39,801 nucleotides of DNA from Bacteroidota bacterium (GTDB taxonomy: Bacteria; Bacteroidota; Ignavibacteria; Ignavibacteriales; Melioribacteraceae): NCBI GenBank assembly GCA_021820065.1, contig JAKAEE010000028.1:1-39801 (forward strand), written 5' to 3'. How positions within the stretch are numbered: the stretch's first letter is position 1; every line of letters starts with the position of its first letter. Under the pieces are notes generated by a model, which did no database searches, was not told the origin of the DNA, and saw nothing but the letters and a program-made list of their open reading frames with translations. This document shows, in pieces, positions 14,827-23,910 of the stretch. The translations under genes and the position numbers were made by a program.

Positions 14827-16867
14827 TGTCCACCTCTAATCTGCCAATGAATTCCAGTTCAATATTTGCCGGCAGTTCCGTGTACGAAAGAACTGTGAGC
14901 CCGGGAAAACTGCTGTTGATTAAACGGTAAAAATATGGTCGTATAGTTGCCGAGGTAATTAAAATAGGAGGATACCCCAGCGAGTAAAATTTTTCCATGA
15001 CGGCTTTTAACTGCGAACTTAGTTCGCGTAAAACGGTTGGATGCAATCCAAGAGTTACAACATTGTCTTTCTGTGACTGCAACGACTTTGTAACCGCTGT
15101 TTCAAGAGATTCACCCAATGCGGCGGCATGAATAATTCCGTTCTGATCCTTATAAATATTTCCGATTGCCTCGCCGATTGTATGCCGCACATATTCCGTT
15201 AATACGTCAATGTTCTTCGTCGTTTTCGAATAATCGATTAACGCTTCAAGTATCTGAACAAAATCTTTAATCGGTATATTTTCCCGCAGAAGATTCTGCA
15301 AAACTTTTTGAATCATTCCCAGGTTCAGAACATCGGGATTGATTTCATCGATCACTGCAGGATATTCTTTTTTCAAATTCTCAAGAAGCTGTTTTACGTC
15401 TTGGCGTGTAATCACTTTGTCAAAATTCTTTTTCAGTAATTCCTGAAGATGGGTAGTAAGCACGGATATCGCATCAACAACAGTGTACCCAAGCATTTCG
15501 GCTTTTTCTTTTTCTTCGTTAGTAATCCAGAAACTTTGAAGATCGAACGCAGGATCGGTTGTAGGCAATCCGTTTAATGCTTCTTGAATCGAACCAGGAT
15601 TCATCGCAAGCATACGGTCGGGATAAATTTCATAACTGGAAATTATGTTTCCTTTTATCTTGATGATGTACTGGTTCGGTGATAATTGAAGATTATCTCT
15701 CACGCGAACCGGCGGAATCAAAACTCCGTATTCAAGCGCAATCAATTTCCGGGAGGAAGAAATTTTTTGAAATAAGTTTCCGCCCTGCTTTTCATCAACC
15801 AGACTTATTAAACCGTAGCCGATCTCAACTTCAATGGGATCTACCTGGAGATACTGTTCAACTTTTTCTTCGATTGGTTCGGACGTTATTACTTCTTCAT
15901 GTGCAATCGCCAATGAAGCTTCACGTTTATTTTTTTTAGAAACATACGAGCTAACGCCGAGCACGGCACTCAAAAAGACGAATGGTAATAGCGGCATTCC
16001 TGGAATTAACGCAAACATGAATGAAGCGCCGGAAACCGTTCCAAGCACGCGCGGATTTGAAAGCAGCTGTGTCTTCATCTGAAAATCTAAAGAAGTTCCG
16101 GCTGCGCTTCTTGTTACAACTAATCCCGCGGCTATCGAAATTACCAAAGCGGGAATTTGGGAAACCAATCCGTCACCGATTGTTAGAATTGTATAATGCT
16201 GCAATGCGTCAGAGAACGACATTCCTCTTTGCGCAACACCAATTATAAATCCGCCGATAATATTTACAACGTTAATAACCAATCCGGCAATCGCATCGCC
16301 TTTAACAAACTTGCTGGCTCCGTCCATTGCGCCGTAGAATTCCGCTTCGCGCGAAATCTGATCTCTTCTTTTTCGCGCTTCGCTTTCGTTAATCAAACCG
16401 GTATTCAAATCGGCATCGATAGCCATTTGCTTGCCGGGCATTGCATCCAAAGTGAAACGCGCGGCAACTTCCGAAATTCTTCCCGAACCTTTTACGATTA
16501 CAATGAATTGAATTACTACAAGAATGATAAATACGATGAAACCCACAACGTAATTTCCACTAACAACAAACGAACCGAATGATTCAATAACTTTGCCGGC
16601 ATAACCTTCAATTAAAATTAAGCGGGTTGAATTGATATTTAAGCCAAGACGGAACAAAGTAGTTACAAGCAGTAAGCCGGGGAACACTGAAATATCAAGC
16701 GGCGAACTGATATAAAGCGCCACAATCAGCACCAAAACGGAAATGGTAAGATTCGTTGCAAGGAAATAATCAAGCAAACCGGCAGGCAGCGGAATCAACA
16801 TCAACCCGATCAATAAAATCAGACCGAAGCCGAGAACAATATCAGAATTTTTGCCGATGCCTTTCAT
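14816..16867 (-). CDS. flhA: Export gate protein FlhA
   Basis: A 683-residue FlhA, the large export-gate subunit. The N-terminal half has about eight membrane helices with LFRLGLNINSTRLIL and the FHIPEP-family loop DAMPGKQMAIDADLNTGLIN, then EAEFYGAMDGASKFVKGDA. The cytoplasmic half (about 330-683) is the ring-forming domain that docks chaperone-substrate complexes. Length is standard. It follows flhB by 3 bases and overlaps flhF. Confidence 0.97.
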   Translation of the reverse strand: MKGIGKNSDIVLGFGLILLIGLMLIPLPAGLLDYFLATNLTISVLVLIVALYISSPLDISVFPGLLLVTTLFRLGLNINSTRLILIEGYAGKVIESFGSFVVSGNYVVGFIVFIILVVIQFIVIVKGSGRISEVAARFTLDAMPGKQMAIDADLNTGLINESEARKRRDQISREAEFYGAMDGASKFVKGDAIAGLVINVVNIIGGFIIGVAQRGMSFSDALQHYTILTIGDGLVSQIPALVISIAAGLVVTRSAAGTSLDFQMKTQLLSNPRVLGTVSGASFMFALIPGMPLLPFVFLSAVLGVSSYVSKKNKREASLAIAHEEVITSEPIEEKVEQYLQVDPIEVEIGYGLISLVDEKQGGNLFQKISSSRKLIALEYGVLIPPVRVRDNLQLSPNQYIIKIKGNIISSYEIYPDRMLAMNPGSIQEALNGLPTTDPAFDLQSFWITNEEKEKAEMLGYTVVDAISVLTTHLQELLKKNFDKVITRQDVKQLLENLKKEYPAVIDEINPDVLNLGMIQKVLQNLLRENIPIKDFVQILEALIDYSKTTKNIDVLTEYVRHTIGEAIGNIYKDQNGIIHAAALGESLETAVTKSLQSQKDNVVTLGLHPTVLRELSSQLKAVMEKFYSLGYPPILITSATIRPYFYRLINSSFPGLTVLSYTELPANIELEFIGRLEVDNAS

Positions 16868-16870
16868 TTT

Positions 16871-17956
16871 CTAAACAATACTCTTTCTTTTTTTCAAGTT
16901 TCTTATTTGATAGATGTAAGCAAGAATTTGAGCGACTGCCTTAAACAATTTAGATGGAATTTCGTCGCCAACGTCGCACGTTTTATATAGCGCCCGTGCC
17001 AGTTCAACATCTTCATACAACGGCACATTATTTTCAAGAGCAACTTTTTTGATTCGCTGTGCCAATTCATCCATTCCTTTTGCCAAAACTTTTGGCGCGC
17101 TGTCCTGATTGGATTCGTATTTCAGCGCAACGGCAAAGTGAGTCGGGTTCGTAATAACCACATCAGCTTTCGGGACATCTTTCATCATTCTTCCTTTCGC
17201 CGCCTGGATCATCCTTTTCCGGATTTGCGATTTAACGTGCGGATCGCCTTCGGTCTGCTTCATTTCTTCTTTAACTTCCTGCTTGGTCATCATCATTTCT
17301 TTTTTGAATTTATATTTCTGGAAAAAATAATCCGTTGCGGCTATGACAAAAAAGAATAGAAGGATTTTCCAAATCATAGCGAACGCGGAATCCAGCATAA
17401 AATCAACCGTCTCTTCAATCGTAAGAGATACAAGCTGAAACGTATCTTGAATAAGTTTGGAGATTACCAGGTAAACGAACAATCCGATGATTAACAGTTT
17501 TGCCAGCGACTTTAAGCTCTCCACCATAGAATTGGTTGAGAACAATATTTTTTTAACTCCGGCGATAGGATTAAACCTGTTCAGATTGGGTATGAAAACT
17601 TTGCCCGAGAACTTGAAACCAATCTGGGTTATATTGCTCACCAATGAGAAGACAACAACAGAAATAATCACGGGTGCAGATACAGTAAAAAAGAACAATG
17701 CCCATTTCAAAAAATAAGCTTGAATGACTGTTTGGTTGAGCGCGTATGCATCCAGCCGTCCAAAAAGATCTATCGAAAATTCATTCAGCCTTTCACCGAA
17801 GAATCCTCTGGAAAAATAAATTGCCATTAGTCCCGATCCGAAAACAGCGAGCGAGTTTAGTTCCGTGCTTTTAGCAACTTGACCGCGGTCGCGCGCTTCA
17901 GAAAGTTTTTTCCCGGTAGGCTGTTCGGTTTTTTCCTGTCCTTCAATCTCAGCCAT
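16871..17956 (-). CDS. flhB: Export switch protein FlhB
   Basis: A 361-residue FlhB, which switches substrate specificity from rod/hook to filament proteins under FliK control. It opens EGQEKTEQPTGKKLSEARDR, has four membrane helices (about 33-50, 84-108, 152-168, 192-210), and keeps the self-cleavage site NPTH at 270-273 (DVVITNPTHFAVALKYE). The C-terminal cytoplasmic domain is normal in length. It lies one base after fliR, as in many gene clusters. Confidence 0.97.
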   Translation of the reverse strand: MAEIEGQEKTEQPTGKKLSEARDRGQVAKSTELNSLAVFGSGLMAIYFSRGFFGERLNEFSIDLFGRLDAYALNQTVIQAYFLKWALFFFTVSAPVIISVVVFSLVSNITQIGFKFSGKVFIPNLNRFNPIAGVKKILFSTNSMVESLKSLAKLLIIGLFVYLVISKLIQDTFQLVSLTIEETVDFMLDSAFAMIWKILLFFFVIAATDYFFQKYKFKKEMMMTKQEVKEEMKQTEGDPHVKSQIRKRMIQAAKGRMMKDVPKADVVITNPTHFAVALKYESNQDSAPKVLAKGMDELAQRIKKVALENNVPLYEDVELARALYKTCDVGDEIPSKLFKAVAQILAYIYQIRNLKKRKSIV

Positions 17957-17957
17957 A

Positions 17958-18734
17958 TCACACGCTCATCGCTCTTATAATTTCCGAAAGCTGCGTTTCA
18001 TACCCGCTCAATAAATTTTTTATTGCATAGACATAAATCGGAATAAGCATGGAAATCATTAGGAAGCCGAGACCTATCTTTGCCGGCTGTGAAATAAAAA
18101 ATATCTGGATGTTTGGAATGACGCGCGAAATGATCCCTTCGGCAATATGAATCAAGAAAAACGACGCGACAATGGGTGCGGCAATTTTCAGCGCAATCGT
18201 GAAAACGGCAAATGAATATCTCACCATTAATATCATCAACGGCTGCGTTGCGGTAAATTTTCCTATTGGAACGATTGAGAAAGAAGAAACAACGGCAGTA
18301 ATTAAATGATGATGGCCATTGATCAGAAAAAATATCATCATGCTGGCGTAATAGATTAATTCTCCCACCACATTGTTCTGAATATTCTGCATCGGGTTCA
18401 AAATATCCGCAAACATCAAGCCCATATCGTAACCGATTAGGTGACCGGCGTAGGAAATTCCGTAGAATACAAAATTGAGCGCGAAGCCCATCATGAATCC
18501 CGTAACCAGCTCTGCTATGGCATTGGTGAATATGGAAATCATATTCACATCAAAAACAATTTTAGTTTTATCAATCGTTAAGAATGTTATGTACGCAATG
18601 ACAAGGGAAAGAGAAACCTTAACCAATACCGGAATGGAATTATGTCCAAGCACCGGTGCGGAAATCATCATCGCTAGAATTCGCAGAAAGATGAAAAGCA
18701 CTAATAAAAAATCAACGATTAATATCTCTGTCAT
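17958..18734 (-). CDS. fliR: Export gate protein FliR
   Basis: A 258-residue, strongly hydrophobic protein with about six membrane segments. FliR-like landmarks include ISAPVLGHNSIPVLVKVSLS near the N-terminus and FALNFVFYGISYAGHLIGYD. It forms the export-gate core with FliP and FliQ. The ATG overlaps the fliQ stop by 4 bases. Confidence 0.95.
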   Translation of the reverse strand: MTEILIVDFLLVLFIFLRILAMMISAPVLGHNSIPVLVKVSLSLVIAYITFLTIDKTKIVFDVNMISIFTNAIAELVTGFMMGFALNFVFYGISYAGHLIGYDMGLMFADILNPMQNIQNNVVGELIYYASMMIFFLINGHHHLITAVVSSFSIVPIGKFTATQPLMILMVRYSFAVFTIALKIAAPIVASFFLIHIAEGIISRVIPNIQIFFISQPAKIGLGFLMISMLIPIYVYAIKNLLSGYETQLSEIIRAMSV

Positions 18735-19000
18735 TTGGGTAAGTTCTGAAACATTGTAAACATTCTAAGTGTTATGGCAACCATTTTATCAACTATCCAC
18801 GGCAGAAGAATGATTATTACTATCGCGGTAACAATCAACTTGGGCACAAAAGTCAAAGTCATTTCCTGAATGGAGGTCGCCGCTTGGAAAATCGAAATAA
18901 AAATTCCTACAATTAACGATACACCGAGAATCGGCAGAAGAATAATGAACGTTGTGTAGAAAACGTCTTTTAGAATTTGGATAATTAATTCTTCGGTCAT
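18731..19000 (-). CDS. fliQ: Export gate protein FliQ
   Basis: An 89-residue protein with two membrane helices (about 15-36 and 50-72). The loop IFQAATSIQEMTLTFVPKL is the FliQ family signature. It shares one base with the fliP stop and overlaps fliR by 4, giving the conserved fliP-fliQ-fliR order. Confidence 0.96.
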   Translation of the reverse strand: MTEELIIQILKDVFYTTFIILLPILGVSLIVGIFISIFQAATSIQEMTLTFVPKLIVTAIVIIILLPWIVDKMVAITLRMFTMFQNLPK

Positions 19001-19764
19001 TAATGAAAACTCCTAATTAGCGAGCCGACAATTAAATTCCAGCCGTCAACAAGTATGAACAAAAGTATTTTGAACGGAAGCGAGATCATCATCGGAGGCA
19101 TCATCATCATTCCCATAGACATAAGAATGCTCGATACGATCATATCAACCATTATGAACGGGATGAAAAGAAAAAATCCCATCGTAAAACCGGCGCGTAG
19201 CTCGCTTAACACAAATGCCGGTATGAGAACGTAGGTTGGAACATCGTTGCGTGTATTTGGACGCGCTTGTTTCGACAAACCGATGAACAATTCCAGATCC
19301 TCATCGCGGGTATTTCTGAACATGAACTGACGGATTGGTTCAACACCTTTATCGTACGCTTGCTGCACCGTCAGTTTATTATCCATTAAGGGTTTAAGCG
19401 CTTCATCATTTACCTTAGACCACGTTGGAGCCATGATAAAAAAAGTAACGAACAACGCAACGCCGGCAAGCAGTTGAGACGGAGGCATCTGCTGGGTTCC
19501 AAGCGCGCTTTTCAAAAAACTGAAGACGATGATTATCCTCAAATACGAGGTGGTCATTATAACTATCGACGGCGCGAGAGAAAGTACCGTCATCAGCAGA
19601 AGTATTTGAAGTGTTACGGAAACATCGTTTCCGTTTTGCGCAGTGCCGATACCAAGATTTATTTTAGGGAATGGTATTGCCGTAGGACTCTGTTGACCGA
19701 AAACGTTTGACAATGCAACGAAAAAAAACATCGGGGCAACCGCATATAAAATCTTTCTGTTCAT
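19000..19764 (-). CDS. fliP: Export gate protein FliP
   Basis: A 254-residue FliP with a signal peptide (to about residue 23, ...SNVFG) and four later membrane segments. Characteristic stretches are SLAPSIVIMTTSYLRIIIVF, SALGTQQMPPSQLLAGVALF, IPAFVLSELRAGFTMGFFLF and SMGMMMMPPMMISLPFKI. It forms the export channel with FliQ and FliR. It overlaps fliO by 4 bases. Confidence 0.97.
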   Translation of the reverse strand: MNRKILYAVAPMFFFVALSNVFGQQSPTAIPFPKINLGIGTAQNGNDVSVTLQILLLMTVLSLAPSIVIMTTSYLRIIIVFSFLKSALGTQQMPPSQLLAGVALFVTFFIMAPTWSKVNDEALKPLMDNKLTVQQAYDKGVEPIRQFMFRNTRDEDLELFIGLSKQARPNTRNDVPTYVLIPAFVLSELRAGFTMGFFLFIPFIMVDMIVSSILMSMGMMMMPPMMISLPFKILLFILVDGWNLIVGSLIRSFH

Positions 19765-20102
19765 CTAATACCCATATTCTGCTTCAGGATATCGATGAAA
19801 TTTGGTTTTGCTTTTTGAATATCAAATCCGCCTTCGTCAATCTCTTTATAATCCAATTCTTTAAGAACGGAAATGTTGTTCTCGCTAATACCGAGAACTA
19901 AAATTTTATCTTCGATACGAACAAACGATAAATATTTCTTCGGCAGAATTATCTGGTTGTGCAGAACATCAACTTTCAGGTTGCGGAGTTTTCGTCCCGT
20001 CATTGAAACCGAATACTTGCGCACCAGCAGAAGAACTCCGAAGAGCAGCGCAAGCACAACAACAAGCGGTAGAATCGATTTTACTATATCAAGAAATGAC
20101 AT
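19761..20102 (-). CDS. fliO: FliO, export gate assembly factor
   Basis: A 113-residue protein with one membrane helix (about 9-27) and a cytoplasmic domain with the FliO-like pattern RNLKVDVLHNQIILPKKYLS, then VLGISENNISVLKEL. FliO helps FliP assemble. It shares one base with the fliN stop and overlaps fliP. FliO sequences vary widely, so order adds much to the call. Confidence 0.88.
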   Translation of the reverse strand: MSFLDIVKSILPLVVVLALLFGVLLLVRKYSVSMTGRKLRNLKVDVLHNQIILPKKYLSFVRIEDKILVLGISENNISVLKELDYKEIDEGGFDIQKAKPNFIDILKQNMGIR

Positions 20103-20479
20103 TAAAGAATATCCTTCAGTCTATTGTTCGGATCGACAAGACTTGTAATTCTTATTCCAAAGTGTTTATCTATAACAACAACTTCTCCTTCGGCAATTTT
20201 TTTGTTGTTGACGAATACATCAACCGGTTCGCTTGCAAGCTTGTCCAATTCTATAACATAACCGCGTTCAAGTTCGAGAATATCTTTTATCTGCATCTGT
20301 GTTCTGCCAAGTTCGATGTAAATGTTCATCGGCAGATCTTTAAGAAACAGCAATTTATCGTTGTACACACCGCCGGTCTGTTTGGAATCATCAAATTCTT
20401 CGAACTGCGCCATAGCACTTTCCGTTTTCTCGCCGGCTACACTGTTCTCGTCAAGTTGATTTAGTTCGTTGTTTTCCAT
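20102..20479 (-). CDS. fliN: C-ring protein FliN
   Basis: A 125-residue FliN with an acidic, flexible N-terminal 45 residues and a C-terminal SpoA/surface-presentation domain (PMNIYIELGRTQMQIKDILE, later NNKKIAEGEVVVIDKHFGIR). It forms the base of the switch complex and docks FliH for export. It lies 8 bases after fliM. Confidence 0.96.
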   Translation of the reverse strand: MENNELNQLDENSVAGEKTESAMAQFEEFDDSKQTGGVYNDKLLFLKDLPMNIYIELGRTQMQIKDILELERGYVIELDKLASEPVDVFVNNKKIAEGEVVVIDKHFGIRITSLVDPNNRLKDIL

Positions 20480-20487
20480 TATTCATC

Positions 20488-21474
20488 CTATAGAGATTTT
20501 ATTTCTTCCAATGCCTTTTTGGTAACCTTAATAGCTTTTTTGTTGTTCGAAACGCCAACACGTCCCATGAACAGCAGCTGGCTGCCGGTTTTAATCTTTT
20601 GATCATCGCCGATTTTCGTTTCAAGACGAATGATATCGCCCTTGTCCATCTCCAGCAACTCTTTAACAGAAAGTTTTGTGTTTCCAAGTTCAACTATAAT
20701 CGGCAAAAGAGTTTTCGATAGATGCTGGCTCAGTATGTTGCGTGCGGTGTGTCCGTAATGTTTAATTGTGCGTATCGACGAAAGTTTTTGAGACGACAAG
20801 CGGGAAAGAATCGTGTCGAATGCAAAAGTTGCAAAACAAATATTCATTAAAAACGATTGTTCGCCGATCAAAATTTCGAAAGAGATCAGCAGGACGGATT
20901 CGCTTTGAGATGTTATCTGCGCAAAATCAATATCTGGCTCAAATCTTTCGATGACAAACTCCATGCTGTCAACCGTCTGCCATGCTTTCCTGAGGTCTTG
21001 CATAACACGGTCAACAACTACACGAAGCACTTTCTGTTCGATCGACGTAATTACTTTTGTTTGTTTTGTACCGAGACCGTTTCCGCCGAGAAGTTTATCC
21101 ACAAGTGATAGCGCTAAATCATTATTCAATTCAAGTACGCCTTTTACATCTGTGTTCTTGATTTCGAAAGTGAACAAACATGCGGGATTGGCAACCGAAA
21201 GGACATACTCCGAGTAATAAATTTGATCTACCGACGTGACATTAATATTTACAATAGTCTGAAGTTTTGTAACAAGAAACGAACTGAAGCTCTCGGCAAA
21301 ATTTTCAAAAATGCTTCTTAAAATTCTAAGCTGATTTTTGGAAATTCTGTTCGGAAGCCGGAAGTCAAACAGTATTGCTTCCTTCTCCACCGGTGTTTCG
21401 GCTTTTTGCTCTGTGCCGCTTTTAATGTTATTAAGCAGCGCATCAATTTCTTGTTGAGATAATATCGCAGCCAT
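20488..21474 (-). CDS. fliM: Motor switch protein FliM
   Basis: A 328-residue FliM. The N-terminal peptide LSQQEIDALLNNI (5-17) is the phospho-CheY docking motif. The middle domain (about 35-220) contains the expected FENFAESFSSFLVTKLQTIV, and the C-terminal SpoA domain has ELGNTKLSVKELLEMDKGDI. FliM sets rotation direction when CheY~P binds. It lies two bases after fliL. Confidence 0.97.
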   Translation of the reverse strand: MAAILSQQEIDALLNNIKSGTEQKAETPVEKEAILFDFRLPNRISKNQLRILRSIFENFAESFSSFLVTKLQTIVNINVTSVDQIYYSEYVLSVANPACLFTFEIKNTDVKGVLELNNDLALSLVDKLLGGNGLGTKQTKVITSIEQKVLRVVVDRVMQDLRKAWQTVDSMEFVIERFEPDIDFAQITSQSESVLLISFEILIGEQSFLMNICFATFAFDTILSRLSSQKLSSIRTIKHYGHTARNILSQHLSKTLLPIIVELGNTKLSVKELLEMDKGDIIRLETKIGDDQKIKTGSQLLFMGRVGVSNNKKAIKVTKKALEEIKSL

Positions 21475-21476
21475 AT

Positions 21477-22028
21477 TTATTGTAAAATATATTTACTGAA
21501 ATAGATCGTATTAATTTTCACGTCGGGCATTACACCATTCAACCTCTTTATTATTTCCGTTCTCAAAGTGTCTCGGTAAGCTATGTTCGCAAGCTTTTCA
21601 AGGTCCTTACTGGTAAGAACGGAAATCACCGCATCTTTGAGAATGACATCTTTGGCTTTCAGTTCTTTCTGATCATGGTCGGAGGCAACATCAAAACCGA
21701 TTGAAGAGAGAAGAAGTTTCTTCCCATCTGTGTTGGCAGGATTAACGATTAAATCATCGACCATGTAAACAAACTTACCGGAATTGTTTTGTTTAGCCTC
21801 TTGTTGTGCGGCAATATTTTTTTCTACCGGATTTTGAGTTGCAGAAGAATTGTTTACTTGTATTCTCTTTACAAGAATATTAGCCGTAATAAAATAAACG
21901 GCTATAAGCTGGGCAATAAAAAGCGGCATACCAAAAAGGAAAATTTTAATGTTGATTCCCTTCTTCTCAATAGGCAGAGGCGGCTTTTCTTCTGTCTTGA
22001 CGATTTGTTTTTCTTCTTTTTGTTCCAT
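21477..22028 (-). CDS. fliL: FliL, basal body-associated membrane protein
   Basis: FliL surrounds and supports the stator. It has a short charged cytoplasmic N-terminus, one membrane helix (GINIKIFLFGMPLFIAQLIA region), and a periplasmic domain ending in the family-like DTLRTEIIKRLNGVMPDVKI and IYFSKYILQ. The start is uncertain. The ATG at 22028 lacks a ribosome site, as does an in-frame TTG at 22046. The only well-placed ribosome site (GAAAGGA) serves an in-frame ATG at 22058 whose third codon is TAG. I list the conservative ATG. Confidence 0.88.
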   Translation of the reverse strand: MEQKEEKQIVKTEEKPPLPIEKKGINIKIFLFGMPLFIAQLIAVYFITANILVKRIQVNNSSATQNPVEKNIAAQQEAKQNNSGKFVYMVDDLIVNPANTDGKKLLLSSIGFDVASDHDQKELKAKDVILKDAVISVLTSKDLEKLANIAYRDTLRTEIIKRLNGVMPDVKINTIYFSKYILQ

Positions 22029-22239
22029 ATGCGCATGTTTTTTCAATTGCTATGCCATGAAAAATCCTTTCAATATTGATTTTTAATCGTGCTAAGAAGA
22101 AATGGGTGGCCAATATTCTGCAGTTGTTTTAATCCCACCAGAAGAGTTTAGATAAAAAATGAGCTGTGGCTTTGAATGTATGAATTGTAAAAATTTATTC
22201 AGCCACAGCTCTCAAAAAGAAGTATCGTTCAGCAGTTAA
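22029..22239 (-). promoter_or_regulatory. Intergenic region between flgE and fliL
   Basis: About 210 bases without an established gene. In transcription order it holds the flgE terminator, then an AT-rich stretch, then a good ribosome site (GAAAGGA) followed by ATG GCA TAG. This must contain the promoter for the fliL-flhG unit if the terminator is efficient, but no convincing sigma-54 (GG-N10-GC) or sigma-28 site was found there by eye. Confidence 0.5.
22153..22211 (-). terminator. Hairpin terminator after flgE
   Basis: An 11-base perfect inverted repeat (GAGCTGTGGCT at 22161-22171 and AGCCACAGCTC at 22201-22211) lies 28 bases beyond the flgE stop. On the minus strand the stem is followed at once by ATTTTTTATC, as expected for a Rho-independent terminator. 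The loop is long (29 bases), which is unusual. It would separate flgE from the fliL unit. Confidence 0.75.
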
Positions 22240-23910
22240 CTATCTAATCAAGTTTGTGATTTCCTGAAGCAGCGAATCAGCCGTTGTAATAACCCGAGCA
22301 TTGGCTTGGAAACCTCTCTGCGAAACTATCATTCTTGTGAACTCTTCGGATAAATCTACGTTTGATTGTTCGAGCGCGCCGGATTGAACTGTAGTTCCGG
22401 TTTCTTCACCAAGACTTCCGATTCTCGGTTCGCCGCTGTTTGCATAAGCCGAATACATGTTGTCTCCAACACTAATCAATCCGTTCAAGTTGTTGAAAGT
22501 TGCTACCATTATTTGCGCTAAGTTCTTCGATGAACCGTTGGAAAAAATTCCGACGATCTTGCCGTATTGGTCAATGTTCAAATTAGATAACGATGCCGAT
22601 GGAGAACCATTCTGCGAAAGTGCGCTGATGACGGAGCTTGATGATGTCTGCGTTACACCGCCGAATCCAGTTCCGAATGCCAGATCTATGATTGATGTTG
22701 CCGCCCCGCCGTTTGGTACAAATGTTAACTGCGGATTATTCGGAGAAATTTTTGACGGGTCCAAAGTTCCATCCGGATTAAACTCAATCGTTCCGGTTGA
22801 CGAAGCGCTCTGACCGTTAATTGTTGAAGTACCCGGTACGGAAGCAGTCCATGTCCAAATGTTGTCTGCAATCTTTGTAAACTTCAACGTAACCTGGTGA
22901 GCGGTTCCCAATGAATCGTAAACCGTAACTGAACCGCTTACAATATTAGGAATTCTGTTATTGTCCGCCGACGCGCTAAGAGTTGTTGTGCTTGAGTTTT
23001 GTGTAATTATTGTCGGATCAAAAGTAAAATCTATGTTCGAATTTGCGACGTTAATTCTATTCGCAGTTCCATTAAACTTAGCTTTAGAAGCTGCATCCAG
23101 GGTCCACGTTCCGGTTCCGTTATCTGCAAAAACTAAACCGGTAATTCCGCCTGTTGTAAGAACAGTTCCTTTTGAGTCTTCAAGTGAATAATGTAAATCG
23201 TAAGTGTTTGCAGCAGTTTTTGTATAAGAAACTTTATACGTGAATGCGTCACCGTATTCATTATAAACTGTTATCGGGTATTGTGCAGTGCTATCGCCGA
23301 CATTAAGTGCGGCAGAATTTATGTTACCACGCTGAATAACCTGAACAGTTCTGGTTAGATCGCTATTACTTTTGAGATTACCGCCCCATTTTATTTGAGT
23401 TGTGGAAACTGCCGGCAGTTTCATATTTGTATCGATCATGAGATCTTCCAAATTATTTCCGGGAGGAATCACACCGTCTTGGCTTGCAACTTTTCCTTGA
23501 ACAACCGCACCGTTCTGCGGACTTACAAGTTTTCCGCTTGCATCAAATTGAAATGCGCCTGCTCGTGAAAAGAATTTTTGACCGTTGCTTTGCAAAACAA
23601 ACATACCCTGACCTTGCAGCGCCAAATCCGTCGTAATGCCTGTTCTTTCAAACGTACCTTGATTCCAGTTCCGGTCTATCGAGTTCACTTTCATACCTAG
23701 ACCGATCTGAAATGAGTTTGTGCCGCCGGTTGTATCGGTTGGATTTGTACCGGCTTTTACAAACTGATTAAACGTGTCGCTGAACGTAACGCGTGAACCT
23801 TTGAAACCGATGGTGTTAACGTTGGAAATATTGTTTCCGATAACGTCCATCATTGCTTGATGATTGCGTAAGCCTGATACGCCTGCGAAGAGAGATGTTA
23901 AGAGTGCCAT
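22240..23910 (-). CDS. flgE: Flagellar hook protein FlgE
   Basis: A hook subunit of about 556 residues. I start at the ATG at 23910, which has a perfect GGAGG 7 bases upstream and gives MALLTSLFAGVSGLRNHQAM, the normal FlgE opening; an upstream ATG at 23943 would add 11 unlikely residues and lie in the leader hairpins. NNISNVNTIGFKGSRVTFSD and the C-terminal QSNVDLSEEFTRMIVSQRGF are the conserved axial motifs. The large Ser/Thr/Asn-rich centre is the surface-exposed part. It is flanked by a structured leader and a terminator, so hook synthesis may be regulated on its own. Confidence 0.97.
   Translation of the reverse strand: MALLTSLFAGVSGLRNHQAMMDVIGNNISNVNTIGFKGSRVTFSDTFNQFVKAGTNPTDTTGGTNSFQIGLGMKVNSIDRNWNQGTFERTGITTDLALQGQGMFVLQSNGQKFFSRAGAFQFDASGKLVSPQNGAVVQGKVASQDGVIPPGNNLEDLMIDTNMKLPAVSTTQIKWGGNLKSNSDLTRTVQVIQRGNINSAALNVGDSTAQYPITVYNEYGDAFTYKVSYTKTAANTYDLHYSLEDSKGTVLTTGGITGLVFADNGTGTWTLDAASKAKFNGTANRINVANSNIDFTFDPTIITQNSSTTTLSASADNNRIPNIVSGSVTVYDSLGTAHQVTLKFTKIADNIWTWTASVPGTSTINGQSASSTGTIEFNPDGTLDPSKISPNNPQLTFVPNGGAATSIIDLAFGTGFGGVTQTSSSSVISALSQNGSPSASLSNLNIDQYGKIVGIFSNGSSKNLAQIMVATFNNLNGLISVGDNMYSAYANSGEPRIGSLGEETGTTVQSGALEQSNVDLSEEFTRMIVSQRGFQANARVITTADSLLQEITNLIR

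Noticed and set aside
20499..20693. Minus-strand 64-codon frame inside fliM
   Set aside because: It overlaps the conserved SpoA domain of fliM in another frame and shows no independent features.
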